A stretch of DNA of 64,000 nt from Shewanella litorisediminis (GCF_016834455.1 NZ_CP069213.1:2852501-2916500); one strand, 5' to 3'. Counted from the stretch's first letter, positions 8,628 to 18,550 are shown. A program made the numbers and translations. The notes: generated from the sequence alone by a model not told the origin.

Positions 8628-9065
8628 TTGAGTTTTCGTTTGCAAACCCGCTGGCACACCAGCGATACCCCTGACGGCGAGTTCAGCCGCGATCATCAAA
8701 TCATCTTTGGCAGCGGCCAGGCTATTGAGGCTTCTTCGGCACCGGAATACAAGGGGAATCCTGCCATGGTGAACCCGGAGGAAATCCTGCTTGCGGCGCT
8801 GTCTTCCTGCCATATGCTCACCTTTCTGGCAATTGCGCACCTTAAACGACTGCCGGTAAAAAGCTACGAAGACAGTGCCGTGGCAGAACTTGGGAAACGC
8901 GACAATGGCAAGCTGGCCGTGACCTACATGCAGCTCAATCCCAATGTAGAATTTATGGATGGGGTGGAGGTAAGCCGCGAAACCCTGGAAAAGATGCACG
9001 AAAAGGCCCATGCCAACTGCTTTATCGCCAACAGCCTCGATTGCGAAGTGGATATCCGCTTTTAA
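8628..9065 (+). CDS. OsmC/Ohr family thiol peroxidase-like protein
   Basis: A 145-residue protein starting at TTG, which is supported by AAGGAG seven bases upstream. The two redox cysteines of the family are present: C61 in LSSCHML and C131 in HANCFIAN; a third, C139, is near the end. The acidic pair E51/E52 precedes the first cysteine helix. Members reduce organic hydroperoxides with lipoyl or thiol donors in the cytoplasm. The PEEILLAALSSCH form is that of the OsmC-like branch rather than classical Ohr. Monocistronic, followed by a hairpin that mainly serves the opposite strand. Confidence 0.92.
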   Translation: MSFRLQTRWHTSDTPDGEFSRDHQIIFGSGQAIEASSAPEYKGNPAMVNPEEILLAALSSCHMLTFLAIAHLKRLPVKSYEDSAVAELGKRDNGKLAVTYMQLNPNVEFMDGVEVSRETLEKMHEKAHANCFIANSLDCEVDIRF

Positions 9066-9090
9066 GCATCCATAAATTTAAGCATGCATA

Positions 9091-9135
9091 AAAAAGGGCC
9101 GTACCGACTGGGAACCACCTTGCCGGTACAGCCCT
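9091..9135 (-). terminator. Terminator of the tricorn-like protease gene
   Basis: A 12-bp stem with one mismatch (AGGGCCGTACCG / CGGTACAGCCCT). On the minus strand it is followed by CTTTTTTATG. It sits about 100 bp past the stop, after the tandem repeat; it may also slow transcription leaving osmC. Confidence 0.75.
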
Positions 9136-9175
9136 GAATCCGAGGGCGATGACTGTCGCCCTGTGTTTTATCCTC

Positions 9176-9235
9176 TAGCTGGTTATCCCTTAGCTGGTTA
9201 TCCCTTAGCTGGTTATCCCTTAGCTGGTTGTCCCT
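9176..9235. repeat. Four tandem 15-bp repeats
   Basis: Unit TAGCTGGTTATCCCT at 9176, 9191, 9206 and 9221 (last copy has G for A), then a broken fifth. The array abuts the TAA stop of the tricorn-like protease and lies in its 3' untranslated region. Confidence 0.95.
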
Positions 9236-12200
9236 TACTTGATATCGTCGGCCTCGCCCCTGGGGGGCATGGGCTTGGCTTTGAACTCTGGCACCGGCTC
9301 GGCGGTAATCTTCGCCTTGAGCAGGCTGATGCCCTTGGCGAGCTGTGCATCTTCCCCCTTGAAGGTAGCTACAGGCAGGTTATCGACTTCGATATCCGGG
9401 CTCACACCCCGGCCTTCCAGCACCCAGCGGCCATCCACGGCGTACTGCGGATACTCGGCAACCCTGGCCATTCCCTTGTCGGTCAGGGCATTACGGCCAG
9501 AGAGCCACACACCGGCACCGGCAGTTTGCTTGCCCACCAAGGGGGCCAGTCCCAGCGCCTTAATACCGGCAGAGAAGGTTTCACCGTCGGAGTAAGTCAG
9601 CTGATCGGTCAGCACCAACAAATGGCCGCGGAAGGCCTGCTGCATGTTGCTGTTCGCATCCCCATGGGTTGGCTGCCAGAACGCCCAGGCTTTACGCAGT
9701 AATTTTTCAATCACCCAGCTGTCGATATTGCCGCCACGGTTACGGCGCACGTCGATAATCAGACCTTCTTTATCGAAGTTGGCGTAGAACTCGCGGGCAA
9801 AGCTGGCGATGTCGCCGGCGCCCATGGCATAGAGGTGCAGATAACCAATTTTGCCGCTGCTGGCATTGGCCACCAGGGCTGCATTGTGATTCACCCAATC
9901 CTGATACCTCAGACCTGCCTCATCCTGCGAAGACACAGGCAGCACCACCGTCTGATGGGTCTTGTTGCCGCGTTTCAGTGTCAGCAGCACCTGTTTGCCC
10001 CCCTGATTGCGCAGCAAACTCGCCACATCGGCCACAGTGTCTACCTTGCGGCCATTGATAGCGGTGATAAAGTCACCTGCGCGGGCATCCACACCCGGGC
10101 GCGCCAAAGGCGCCGCCATGGCAGGCAACTCAGGGTCGGTCTTCATGATGTGTTCAATCACCACGCCATTGTCGCGCAGGGCAAAGCGGGCGCCAAGACC
10201 GGCGGGATTCGGACGGTTTGGATCCTTGGGCATATCGCCGCCACGCACCTGGGAGTGCAGCGCATCCAATTCGCCCATCATCTGCATAAAGATGTCATTG
10301 AGTTCGTGACGGTCCGTTACCCGGTCGACCAGCGGCAGATAACGGTCTCGCATGGCTTTCCAGTCCACGCCGCGCATGTTTTTGTCGAAGAAAGAATCCC
10401 TGTGCATCAGCCAGGCATCATCAAACATCTGCTGCCATTCGGCTTTGGGATTGAGCTCAAGCTGCCAATCCTGGGTACGCACCTTGGCGTTGGCAAGGTC
10501 GCCGGGCAACTTGTCACCGACATCGACTATCAAGAGCTCATTGGGGTTGCTCTTTTTTGACAGCAGCAGCTTTTTGCCATCCACCGACAGAGCATAACTG
10601 CCGATATCGTCACCGAAGGTATCCAGCTTGGGTGCCAAGCCATCAAATTTGGCCACCTTCAGTGCTGATTGATTACCGGCAATATCACCATCGAGCAGAT
10701 AAAGGCGGTCTGTGCCCAGGGTCAGGTTACTGAAGTTGCCTGTGCCCACCGGCACTTGCCACAGGCGCCCTGCCAATCCTTGCCAGTCCACCTTGAGGCT
10801 GACCGGCTTGTCCCCCTCTGCGGGCTTGGTGCCGGTGCTCAGTTCAGTAGGACGCTCAAAGGCAAAGCGGGCATCCTGTTTCAGTGCCAGCGCAAACACA
10901 CCGGTGCGCTTGTCAAACACAGGCCCCATGTTGCGATCGCCCCATGGCGAGCCGGGGGTGGCATTGAATTCACGGTTGGACAGGAAATACAGCCATTCGC
11001 CATCTCGGCTGAAGGCAGGCGAGAAGGACTCGTATTTGTCGCTGGTGAGGCTTGCCTGGCGCTTCTCCTCCAGGCTGTAGAGCACTATCTGGCTGCGGTT
11101 TTGGCCTATGATGTTCATCCCCAGTGCAAGGAAGCGACTGTCGGGTGACCAAATAATATCGCCGTAAGGCCCCAGGCCCTGATGGCCGGTCACGATGCGG
11201 CTGTTTGTGCCTTTTTTAATGTCATACAGGTACAGGTTGCCGTCGTAGTCGTCGTGGGCCAGATAACGGCCGTCAGGCGACAACACCAGACTCATGCGCA
11301 TGGCACCCGCATCCTGGGTCAGCTGGACGCCGCCATCACTGCCATCGGCAGGGAAACGCCACAGCTCCTGCTCACCACTGGCATCACTGATAGCAAATAC
11401 CGACTGACCATCGTGGCTGAGCACGGCGTTGCGGATACGACTGTCGGCTGGTACCCCCACCTGCACCAGACGACGCCCGTCGGTGGCGGCAATGGCCACA
11501 TTACTGCGGGCGGTGATCACCGCCTTGTCGCCGGAGGGTGCCAGTCGCACATCCGACACATAATCCATGGGGTTATTGACCCAGCGTGCACGGCGGGCGG
11601 TGAAGTCTGATGTGAGCGTAAGAGGCAAGACCTCGTCTTTGCCGCTGGCAATATCCAGTACACGGATATCGGCGCCCATCTGGAATACCAGCTTGCCGTC
11701 ATTGATACGGGCAGCACGGATTTGGAAATCCTTGTACTGGCTGTGCTGGCGAAGATCATCGCCATTGGGCGTCACAGAATAGAGGTTATCGTTGCCATCG
11801 GCGTCGCTGATAAAGTAAAGACGCCCCTGCCATGGCATGGGCTGGCGCAACGAGCCAGGGTGGCCTTCCAGCAAACGCTCGGCTTCTTTATTACTGCCAA
11901 GCTCATAGCGCCACAACTCGCCACGGGCGCCGCCGCGATACACCTTGGCATTATCCCCGGTGGCCTGCAGGCCGAAACGGACAAAATACAGATACTGCCC
12001 CTTATCATCCATGGCGCCTTCAATGGCATCGGCCAGCGGCAGATCTTCGGTCTTGAGGCTCTTGGGGTCGACCAGGCGCAGCACCCAATAGTTGGCCGGG
12101 CCAAAGGCGTTGTCGGTGGCATAAAGCACCCTGCCATCCTGACTCCAGCCCTGCAACCTCACCCGACTGTTTTCAAAACTGACCCGCTTGGCTTCACCGC

Positions 12201-12489
12201 CGCCGATGGGCATCAAATACACCTCGTCAGTGCCATCGTAGTTGGCCACAAAGGCAACCTGGGTACCGTCGGGAGAGATTCGGGCCTGGGATTCCTCGGC
12301 ACTTTGGCTTGTCAGACGGCTGGCCTGTGTCTGGCCGAGACGATTTAGCCAAAGGTCTCCTTCGGCGGTAAACACCAGAGTGTCTTTATGCAGTTCGGGG
12401 AAGCGAAAATAACCGTCGCTGCCGTGGGCTGGCAGACCAAAGGTTCCCAGGGCCAGCAGGCAGCCGGCAACAGAGAGGCGAAGTTTCAT
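9235..12489 (-). CDS. Secreted tricorn-like protease (peptidase S41B)
   Basis: A 1084-residue protein. Signal peptide about 1-23 (MKLRLSVAGCLLALGTFGLPAHG), then TolB/WD40-like beta-propeller repeats about 30-650 (many SPDGxxxAF and WSPDSRFLAL units), a tricorn core helical segment about 680-770 (WQQMFDDAWLMHRDSFFD), a PDZ domain about 780-860 and the S41 catalytic fold to the end. The nucleophile is probably S967 with D968 (YSDGETFS), with E1025 in LEGRGVSP and the histidine of LDALHSQVRGG. Tricorn cuts peptides into small products; with a signal peptide this one would act in the periplasm or outside. AGGA precedes the ATG. The neighbouring M61 gene is on the same strand but has its own terminator. 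Confidence 0.93.
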   Translation of the reverse strand: MKLRLSVAGCLLALGTFGLPAHGSDGYFRFPELHKDTLVFTAEGDLWLNRLGQTQASRLTSQSAEESQARISPDGTQVAFVANYDGTDEVYLMPIGGGEAKRVSFENSRVRLQGWSQDGRVLYATDNAFGPANYWVLRLVDPKSLKTEDLPLADAIEGAMDDKGQYLYFVRFGLQATGDNAKVYRGGARGELWRYELGSNKEAERLLEGHPGSLRQPMPWQGRLYFISDADGNDNLYSVTPNGDDLRQHSQYKDFQIRAARINDGKLVFQMGADIRVLDIASGKDEVLPLTLTSDFTARRARWVNNPMDYVSDVRLAPSGDKAVITARSNVAIAATDGRRLVQVGVPADSRIRNAVLSHDGQSVFAISDASGEQELWRFPADGSDGGVQLTQDAGAMRMSLVLSPDGRYLAHDDYDGNLYLYDIKKGTNSRIVTGHQGLGPYGDIIWSPDSRFLALGMNIIGQNRSQIVLYSLEEKRQASLTSDKYESFSPAFSRDGEWLYFLSNREFNATPGSPWGDRNMGPVFDKRTGVFALALKQDARFAFERPTELSTGTKPAEGDKPVSLKVDWQGLAGRLWQVPVGTGNFSNLTLGTDRLYLLDGDIAGNQSALKVAKFDGLAPKLDTFGDDIGSYALSVDGKKLLLSKKSNPNELLIVDVGDKLPGDLANAKVRTQDWQLELNPKAEWQQMFDDAWLMHRDSFFDKNMRGVDWKAMRDRYLPLVDRVTDRHELNDIFMQMMGELDALHSQVRGGDMPKDPNRPNPAGLGARFALRDNGVVIEHIMKTDPELPAMAAPLARPGVDARAGDFITAINGRKVDTVADVASLLRNQGGKQVLLTLKRGNKTHQTVVLPVSSQDEAGLRYQDWVNHNAALVANASSGKIGYLHLYAMGAGDIASFAREFYANFDKEGLIIDVRRNRGGNIDSWVIEKLLRKAWAFWQPTHGDANSNMQQAFRGHLLVLTDQLTYSDGETFSAGIKALGLAPLVGKQTAGAGVWLSGRNALTDKGMARVAEYPQYAVDGRWVLEGRGVSPDIEVDNLPVATFKGEDAQLAKGISLLKAKITAEPVPEFKAKPMPPRGEADDIK

Positions 12490-12674
12490 TGGGTGGTTAT
12501 CCTGTCGTTTTTATTGATAATGTTGAAAGGAGTCTGTACCGGACATAAAAGCAATCCCAGACACTATCAAAGCGAAGTGGCCCCGTCAGCAGAATTAGGC
12601 CACAGAAGTTTTAGCAAATGTGTCCTGTGCTGTGCTGGCCTTACCGTGCAATAACCGCCAATGGCCACGGGGAT

Positions 12675-12700
12675 AAAAAAGGCCGGCTTACGCCGGCCTT
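12675..12700 (-). terminator. Terminator of the M61 peptidase gene
   Basis: Stem AAGGCCGGC / GCCGGCCTT with TTAC loop; on the minus strand TTTTTTATCC follows. It lies 5 bp past the stop. Confidence 0.9.
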
Positions 12701-12704
12701 CATA

Positions 12705-14516
12705 TCAACTCTTTTTAAACTCACCTTTCTTGTCGAACGGCCAGTCAATGCCAAGCCAGGCCTTAAAGAAGGCCTTTTGTTTGTCGGACACCTTGTTCAG
12801 CGGCTTGAGCGCAGCTTTACCCTCGGGCCTTTCACCAAGCACCAAAGCAGTTTGTTTGAGGCTATCGTCGGCAAAGTAGGTCACATTGATGCTGTCGCCC
12901 GCCTTGAAGTCGGCCAGACGTTTGTCAAAGCCGTCAGCGGTGACCTTGAGGCCATTGATGGCAACCAGCTCGTTACCGGCAACCAATCCCGCTTCCCATG
13001 CCTTGCCGCCCCGATCGAGGGTTTGCAGCTTGAGGCTGCCGGATGCCAGGGTAAAGCCCGGATAGACTTTGGTTTTATTGTCGCTGTCGTCTTTGCCATA
13101 CACCAGTTTCAACCCGGCGCGGGACAGCAGCTCATCAAAATCCAGCGCCATGGGTGAGTCGATATGACTCTGCCACCAGGGGCCATAGTCCTTGCCGGTC
13201 AGCTGGGTCAGTATGCCTTTGACATCCTCAACGCGGTAGCTCTTTGGCACCGCGAAGTCGCGGTACAAGGCCCGGTGCACATCACGATATGAGTGCTTGA
13301 GCTTGGTGTCAGAGAGGATAGCCATGTCCAGCGCCAGCGACGCCATGTACCCCTCTGAGTAGATGTTCACACTGTGATTGTGGGCATAATCGCCCCCCTG
13401 AGCCACCCACTCCCCGAGACTGGCCTCAGCCACCGACTGGATTTCACGGCCGGGAGTTTGCTGATGGCGTTCGATACGCCCGGCGATATCTTCGAGCAGC
13501 TCTTTAGCGGTTATCACACCGGCACGGGCCAGCAGCTGATGCTGGAAATAGCTGGTGGAGCCTTCGGCTATCCACAGCAAGGACGTCAACCCTTCTTGCT
13601 GGTAGTCATAGGGCACCAGGCCGGCTGGACGATAGGCTTTGACGTTCCAGGTATGGATAAACTCGTGGGATGCGGTGGAGATAAATCTCAGGTAGTCCTT
13701 GCGTTCGCGGAACATGAAACGCGGCAACTGAATGACGGTGGAGTTGAGATGTTCTGTGGCACCCCGGGCACCGCTGGTGGCGTGAACCATATACACATAG
13801 CGCTCGAAGGGAAAACCGTCCCAGATAGCACTGGCCTGGTTACCGAGTTTGGTCAAATCGGTGACCATTTTATCTAGGTCATAATTCCCTTCCCCCCACA
13901 CAACCAATTCATAGTCACGTTCGGCGGACGAAAAACTGCGATGGTGGCTGACACCGGTTTCGATGGGTGAATCCACCAACACATCATAGTTGGGTGCCAC
14001 AAAACGGTGGGCTCCGTCGCCCTTGTTCATACCCGAATAACTCTGCCAGCCATCGGGCACCTTAAGACTGACACTGAGTTCCTCGTCCCGAAAGTGCGGG
14101 CTGTACATAAACACGCTGCTGGCATCCAGATAAGCATGGGTGGCATCAATATGGCGGGTTCTGAGCCCAAGCTCATCTGCATAAAGCTGATAGGATACAG
14201 TCACTTCGGACGCCGCCGGCAGGCTCAACACCCACTCGCCGCTGGCGCTGCGACGCCAGGGCAACGCATTGCCACTGGCATCCGTGGCCTGGAAGGCCCG
14301 CACGCCGTCGGCAAGCGGTAATACCTGATATTTACCGGTGCGCCACACGGGCAAATTCACCGGAAAGTCACCGGCCTCCACCTTGGGAAAACGTACTTCA
14401 ACTTTGGCCAGATGATGGGTCGGAGAAGAAAGATCGATATGGTAGTCCACACCGGCGAACGCGGAAGCCGAAAGAAACAGTGACAAGGGTAAAAAGGCAG
14501 TTAACTTTTGTTCCAC
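12705..14516 (-). CDS. M61 family glycyl aminopeptidase with PDZ domain, exported
   Basis: A 603-residue zinc metallopeptidase. I chose the GTG at 14516: AAGGA lies 8 bases upstream and the product then begins VEQKLTAFLPLSLFLSASAFAG, a good signal peptide; the longer frame from 14579 hides it. Zinc motif HEFIH at H284/E285/H288 and third ligand E318 in WIAEGSTSYF. The N-terminal beta domain (VDYHIDLSSPTHHLAKVEV) is typical of M61, and a PDZ domain lies near 525-580 (AGLVAGNELVAING). M61 enzymes remove N-terminal glycine and alanine. It probably acts in the periplasm with the tricorn-like neighbour. Divergent from a TPR gene across 138 bp. Confidence 0.93.
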   Translation of the reverse strand: MEQKLTAFLPLSLFLSASAFAGVDYHIDLSSPTHHLAKVEVRFPKVEAGDFPVNLPVWRTGKYQVLPLADGVRAFQATDASGNALPWRRSASGEWVLSLPAASEVTVSYQLYADELGLRTRHIDATHAYLDASSVFMYSPHFRDEELSVSLKVPDGWQSYSGMNKGDGAHRFVAPNYDVLVDSPIETGVSHHRSFSSAERDYELVVWGEGNYDLDKMVTDLTKLGNQASAIWDGFPFERYVYMVHATSGARGATEHLNSTVIQLPRFMFRERKDYLRFISTASHEFIHTWNVKAYRPAGLVPYDYQQEGLTSLLWIAEGSTSYFQHQLLARAGVITAKELLEDIAGRIERHQQTPGREIQSVAEASLGEWVAQGGDYAHNHSVNIYSEGYMASLALDMAILSDTKLKHSYRDVHRALYRDFAVPKSYRVEDVKGILTQLTGKDYGPWWQSHIDSPMALDFDELLSRAGLKLVYGKDDSDNKTKVYPGFTLASGSLKLQTLDRGGKAWEAGLVAGNELVAINGLKVTADGFDKRLADFKAGDSINVTYFADDSLKQTALVLGERPEGKAALKPLNKVSDKQKAFFKAWLGIDWPFDKKGEFKKS

Positions 14517-14654
14517 TCTGTTGTCCTTATAGGTATGATGGAATCCAATAAAAGGGCTTGAGTATAACAAGACATTCATCTCCCCTCATCCTGATGTCAC
14601 AAATGCTGACAATTTCCTGATTTTGCAGGGGCAGACTTGAGTGACGGATAATTT

Positions 14655-16805
14655 ATGCGATTTATTTTATTGGTTTTTTCGCTGTTAATTCTGTTTTTAT
14701 CCCATTTTGCATTCGCCAGAGACCTCAAGTCGGAAGAAGTCGAGCTTAGAGAATCTCCCCAGCAGGTTTTTGACCGGGTAAATGCGTCGCTGCCTCTGCC
14801 TCCCTCACCGCTGGAAACCCGTTCAGCGTTCAGTGCTTACGCCAGAGAACAGGGCTTGTCGGTAGAGGAACTCGCCGAACTCCTTGCCCTGATTGCCCGT
14901 GCCAATTTGCAGCCCAACGTTGAAAATGCCAACAAGGCCCAGGACCTTGAGCTGATTGTCAGCTCGCTGGAAAAATCGGCGGCCACCCCTTACGAAAAAG
15001 CCATGGCCCTGATGCTCAGAGGCCGGATGCTGGGCAGGCTTGAACTCAAGTTCGAAGAAGCGGCTGGCTATTTCATTCAGGCGCTCACTCAGGATCAGGA
15101 AAGCCAGAGTCTGGCCTCGCAGGTGCTGAGGCTCAACCTGCATGAACAACTGGGTGGTATGTATCTGATGATCAATCAGGACGTGACCGCTCTGGTGCAT
15201 CTGCAAAAATTCCGTGACCAGGCCTATCAGCTGCGGGATGACTATCTGATAGCCAACGCCGAAGCCGAGCTTGGCAAGTATTACAACAAAAAGCAGGAAC
15301 TGACCAAGGCGCTGCAGCATTACAGCGAAGCCTTGCGGTTGTCAGATCAGGAACACCATCCTTTCCAGCGTGCCTTTTTGCAAATGCAGCTGGCCAAGGT
15401 ATATCGTGATTTGGGACAACGCAGTGAAGCCTTGAGCCATGCACACGATGCTGCCGAAACCTTTGGACAGTTAGGCAGTGAAAACTACCTGTCTGCCACC
15501 CTGACGGCTATCGCCGTGACCCATGCAGGTAATAACGAGTGGAACAAGGCTATCGACTATTACCTGAATGCCGTTCAGGTAGACAGACGCAGTGGCAATT
15601 ATTCCGCCCTTGCCCGTAACTTCCACAACCTGGGTGAAGCCTACGGTGAACTGGGTGAACTCGAACTGTCGCTGAATTATCTGCAACAGGCCAATCAGAT
15701 GTTTGCCGAGCGGAAAATGAAGCACTTTTTGGTATATAACGAAGTGTTGATTGCCAAAACCTTCTGTAAGTTATCCCAGTGGCAGCCGTGCCGTGAGCAT
15801 GCGGACATTGCCTACGACCTCGCCCGGCAGCAGTCCCTCAGTGATGTACTTATCAGCGCGCTCAGCCAAAAGGTGATTGCAGCAAAAGCCCTGGCCGATT
15901 TGGCAGGCGCGCTGGAGTTTCAGGAGCAAATCATCGGCCTGCAACAAGAGGAAACCGCCCCTCAGGTTGCAGCCAATCCAAGTACCTCGGCGCTGACAGA
16001 GCAAAAACTGAAGCTGGACTTACACCAAAAGAATGAACAACTGCAAGAGAGCCATGCCCAGCTCAGGGAGCGCACTATCCTGCTGGCGGGCACCTTGATG
16101 CTGGTACTCACTCTGGCAACCGTGGTGTGGCACTATCGCCGCTCGCGCCTGGATCTCAGGGCCAAAATCAAATCGTTAAAGCATAAACTGCCCCTGGACG
16201 GAGCCACCGCACACCCCGGTTTACCAGCCCTTCGCAGTGCGATTAAAAGCCCAAACACCAAGGCGGTGGCATTGCTGCGCATAGCCAGCTTATGTGAGTC
16301 TGATATTCAACTTGGCCATAAACGCATGGTGGAAGCGGCCCTGGAAACGGCTAACGCCATTGAAAAGCTGCCCGGCATCAAAGCCTATGTGATACGCCCG
16401 GGTCTTTTCGGATTGAGTTTTGATGAACCCATCAAGGCTGCAGATGCGCTGCTCTTTAACCTCAGAAACCAACTTACCCATGTTGACGGTTGGCTGCAGC
16501 TCAGCTTTATCAACCTGCCCTTACTGCCTAATCCGGAACTTTTTATTGCGGATAACAATCATATAGAAGTGCTTGAGATGGCAATGGCCGGCGCCTTGTC
16601 TCTGGATGCGGATAAAGATCTTTATGTCACCCTGTGGGCGCTGGACTTTACGCCTTCGGCCGTGTTCAGTCACCCCTTGTATCTGCATCTGGAAAAAAGT
16701 ATCGGCCGCGGCCTTATTCGGGTGGAAACCAATGGCGACAAAGATAAAATAGCCTGGCCTCAATGGCAGACACCCGTACCAGGTAATGATCCATTAATTA
16801 ATTGA
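14655..16805 (+). CDS. Exported TPR protein with one membrane helix and a probable degenerate GGDEF domain
   Basis: A 716-residue protein. Signal peptide or anchor about 1-21, then TPR units about 130-430 (EAELGKYYNKKQELTKALQH, LARNFHNLGEAYGELGEL), a coiled-coil about 450-474, a single membrane helix about 476-495 and an ~200-residue cytoplasmic domain. In Shewanella and Vibrio this layout usually ends in GGDEF. Here the domain keeps the general pattern (LLRIASL, ELFIADNNHIEVLEMAMAGAL) but has no GG[DE]EF, so I infer an inactive GGDEF-like fold. It may sense a periplasmic ligand through the TPRs. A complete diguanylate cyclase follows 142 bp downstream on the same strand. Start codon support is weak (only GGA nearby). 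Confidence 0.8.
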   Translation: MRFILLVFSLLILFLSHFAFARDLKSEEVELRESPQQVFDRVNASLPLPPSPLETRSAFSAYAREQGLSVEELAELLALIARANLQPNVENANKAQDLELIVSSLEKSAATPYEKAMALMLRGRMLGRLELKFEEAAGYFIQALTQDQESQSLASQVLRLNLHEQLGGMYLMINQDVTALVHLQKFRDQAYQLRDDYLIANAEAELGKYYNKKQELTKALQHYSEALRLSDQEHHPFQRAFLQMQLAKVYRDLGQRSEALSHAHDAAETFGQLGSENYLSATLTAIAVTHAGNNEWNKAIDYYLNAVQVDRRSGNYSALARNFHNLGEAYGELGELELSLNYLQQANQMFAERKMKHFLVYNEVLIAKTFCKLSQWQPCREHADIAYDLARQQSLSDVLISALSQKVIAAKALADLAGALEFQEQIIGLQQEETAPQVAANPSTSALTEQKLKLDLHQKNEQLQESHAQLRERTILLAGTLMLVLTLATVVWHYRRSRLDLRAKIKSLKHKLPLDGATAHPGLPALRSAIKSPNTKAVALLRIASLCESDIQLGHKRMVEAALETANAIEKLPGIKAYVIRPGLFGLSFDEPIKAADALLFNLRNQLTHVDGWLQLSFINLPLLPNPELFIADNNHIEVLEMAMAGALSLDADKDLYVTLWALDFTPSAVFSHPLYLHLEKSIGRGLIRVETNGDKDKIAWPQWQTPVPGNDPLIN

Positions 16806-16947
16806 TGATTTCAGTCAAATATTCTGCACCGGAATGCGGCTTACGTTTGCACTCTGGGTCGATTGCGATACCATTAATCCAGTGGACAAAATGCCGGTTC
16901 AGCATACGAAAACACAGTCAGTTTAGTCAGTCAGGAAAGCATTCTGC

Positions 16948-18504
16948 ATGAAGGACTCCAACGAAGCGATTTCGCAAATCACGTTACTCAAACAGAAACT
17001 CCATTCTGCAAAGGTGGCGTTGGATGAGCTCAATGAAGATCGCAACACCAAGTTGCAAACCCTGCTGCAGTTCATTTCCAATCTGAGCCTGGCCTGTAAG
17101 GGGCAAAACCTCGAGTTGGATAACCGGCTCGCCAAGTTACGCCACCAACTGACCACCTACGAAAAGCTCGACGATGCCCTGCCGGACATGGTGGAAGTGG
17201 AGCGCCTTCTCAAAGGCCAATATCACCATGTAATGGCACAGCTCGAAGACAGCCGCGCCGGCCTTGGCCGCGTGGTGCGCCAAATTCAGCGGGTCGAGTC
17301 CGCCCCCGACAAACTTAAAAAAGAAGTCACCTACTTCAAACAGGATCTCTCCAAGCCACTGCACACTGTGTGGGAATATATCCCCAAGGTGGAAAAGTTG
17401 ATGGCGTTTTACGAAGAGATACTGTCGGCACAGTTTAAGTCCGGTGAACCTCTTACTGTGCTGCCAAAACACCGTCAGCTGGCCCATGAGTTGGCTCAAA
17501 TTATCTCGGAAATCGAGTTTCGCAAAGACCAGCGGGATCAGGTGCTGGTGATTAAAGAAATGCTGGCAGGAGAGATAGATGTTGAAGGGCTGATGGATGC
17601 CTATCAAACCATACTGTCGCTGCTGGTTGATAATATCGCCCGTGAAAAGAGTGCCTCTCAGGAGTTTCTGTACGCCCTGAATGATGCCCTGTCTGCGGTG
17701 CGTGAAGTCGTTTCAGACTCATACAACCATGCCCAGCGCAGTCATCAGCTCAAGCACCAACTCAACCGCGAAATCAACTCACGGGTCGACAACGTGGGGG
17801 AAGCCATAGTGGATATCGACGATATCACTACCCTCAAGTTTCAAATTACCGAGCAGCTCTCCAGCCTGCGCTCGGCACTGTCCCGCAAAGAAGCCCTGGA
17901 GCAAAGGGAACAAGCCTTGCTGCGCAAGTCCATGGAGACCATGCGCAAAGAACTCAATGAACTTGCCGAAGAAGCCAGCAACTATAAAGAACGTTTGTTT
18001 GAACAGCAAAAGTTGAACCTGCTGGATACCCTCACCCAACTGCCCAATCGCGCAGCACTGGAGGAGCGCATGGAGCAGGAATTCAGAAACTTCCAGCGCC
18101 ATAAGCATCCCCTGTGGGTGGCGGTGGCCGACATAGACCACTTCAAGTCCATCAATGACAACTTTGGCCACAGCACCGGCGATAAGACCCTGCAGGTGAT
18201 TGCCATGGCGCTGAAAAACTCGCTGCGGGATACCGAGTTTGTGGCTCGTTATGGCGGTGAAGAATTTGTGCTGCTCATTCCTGAAGTGTCTGATACTGAC
18301 ATAGTGCAACTTCTGAACCGGGTGCGTGAGAAAGTAAAAAATATTCCATTTAAATTTAAAAATCAGAGAATTACAGTTACAGTATCCATAGGGGCCGCAC
18401 GGGTCATGGATAATGAGCTCATTCACGAAACCTTCGAGCGAGCTGACGCGGCCCTCTACAAAGCCAAACATGAGAGCAGAGACAGGGTAATTATCGACTG
18501 CTAG
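16948..18504 (+). CDS. Cytoplasmic diguanylate cyclase with long coiled-coil N-terminus
   Basis: A 518-residue protein that makes cyclic di-GMP from two GTP. Residues 1-340 are helical and largely coiled coil with no membrane segment or known sensor; residues 345-518 are a GGDEF domain (LLDTLTQLPNRAALEERM, then ADIDHFKSINDNFGH). The active site is GGEEF at 436-440. The product-inhibition site five residues before it is R427-D-T-E430 instead of RxxD, so feedback inhibition may be weak. AGGA precedes the ATG. It follows the TPR/degenerate-GGDEF gene and could be co-transcribed, giving a sensor-output pair by inference only. Confidence 0.92.
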   Translation: MKDSNEAISQITLLKQKLHSAKVALDELNEDRNTKLQTLLQFISNLSLACKGQNLELDNRLAKLRHQLTTYEKLDDALPDMVEVERLLKGQYHHVMAQLEDSRAGLGRVVRQIQRVESAPDKLKKEVTYFKQDLSKPLHTVWEYIPKVEKLMAFYEEILSAQFKSGEPLTVLPKHRQLAHELAQIISEIEFRKDQRDQVLVIKEMLAGEIDVEGLMDAYQTILSLLVDNIAREKSASQEFLYALNDALSAVREVVSDSYNHAQRSHQLKHQLNREINSRVDNVGEAIVDIDDITTLKFQITEQLSSLRSALSRKEALEQREQALLRKSMETMRKELNELAEEASNYKERLFEQQKLNLLDTLTQLPNRAALEERMEQEFRNFQRHKHPLWVAVADIDHFKSINDNFGHSTGDKTLQVIAMALKNSLRDTEFVARYGGEEFVLLIPEVSDTDIVQLLNRVREKVKNIPFKFKNQRITVTVSIGAARVMDNELIHETFERADAALYKAKHESRDRVIIDC

Positions 18505-18519
18505 CCCCTGTGGGGAGTA

Positions 18520-18550
18520 AGCAACTCCTGTCGACGCTTAAGGAGTTGCT
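18520..18550 (+). promoter_or_regulatory. Perfect hairpin covering the ppnN ribosome binding site
   Basis: AGCAACTCCT (18520-18529) and AGGAGTTGCT (18541-18550) are exact inverse complements around an 11-nt loop. The right arm contains the AGGAG ribosome binding site and ends at the base before the ATG (18551). Folded, it would hide the site completely. This suggests translational control (temperature, protein or RNA), but no data here prove it. Confidence 0.75.

Noticed and set aside
9163..9702. Plus-strand frame starting with YPLAG repeats, 179 codons
   Set aside because: It lies over the tricorn-like protease on the other strand; the repeat is in the 3' untranslated region and the rest is antisense shadow.
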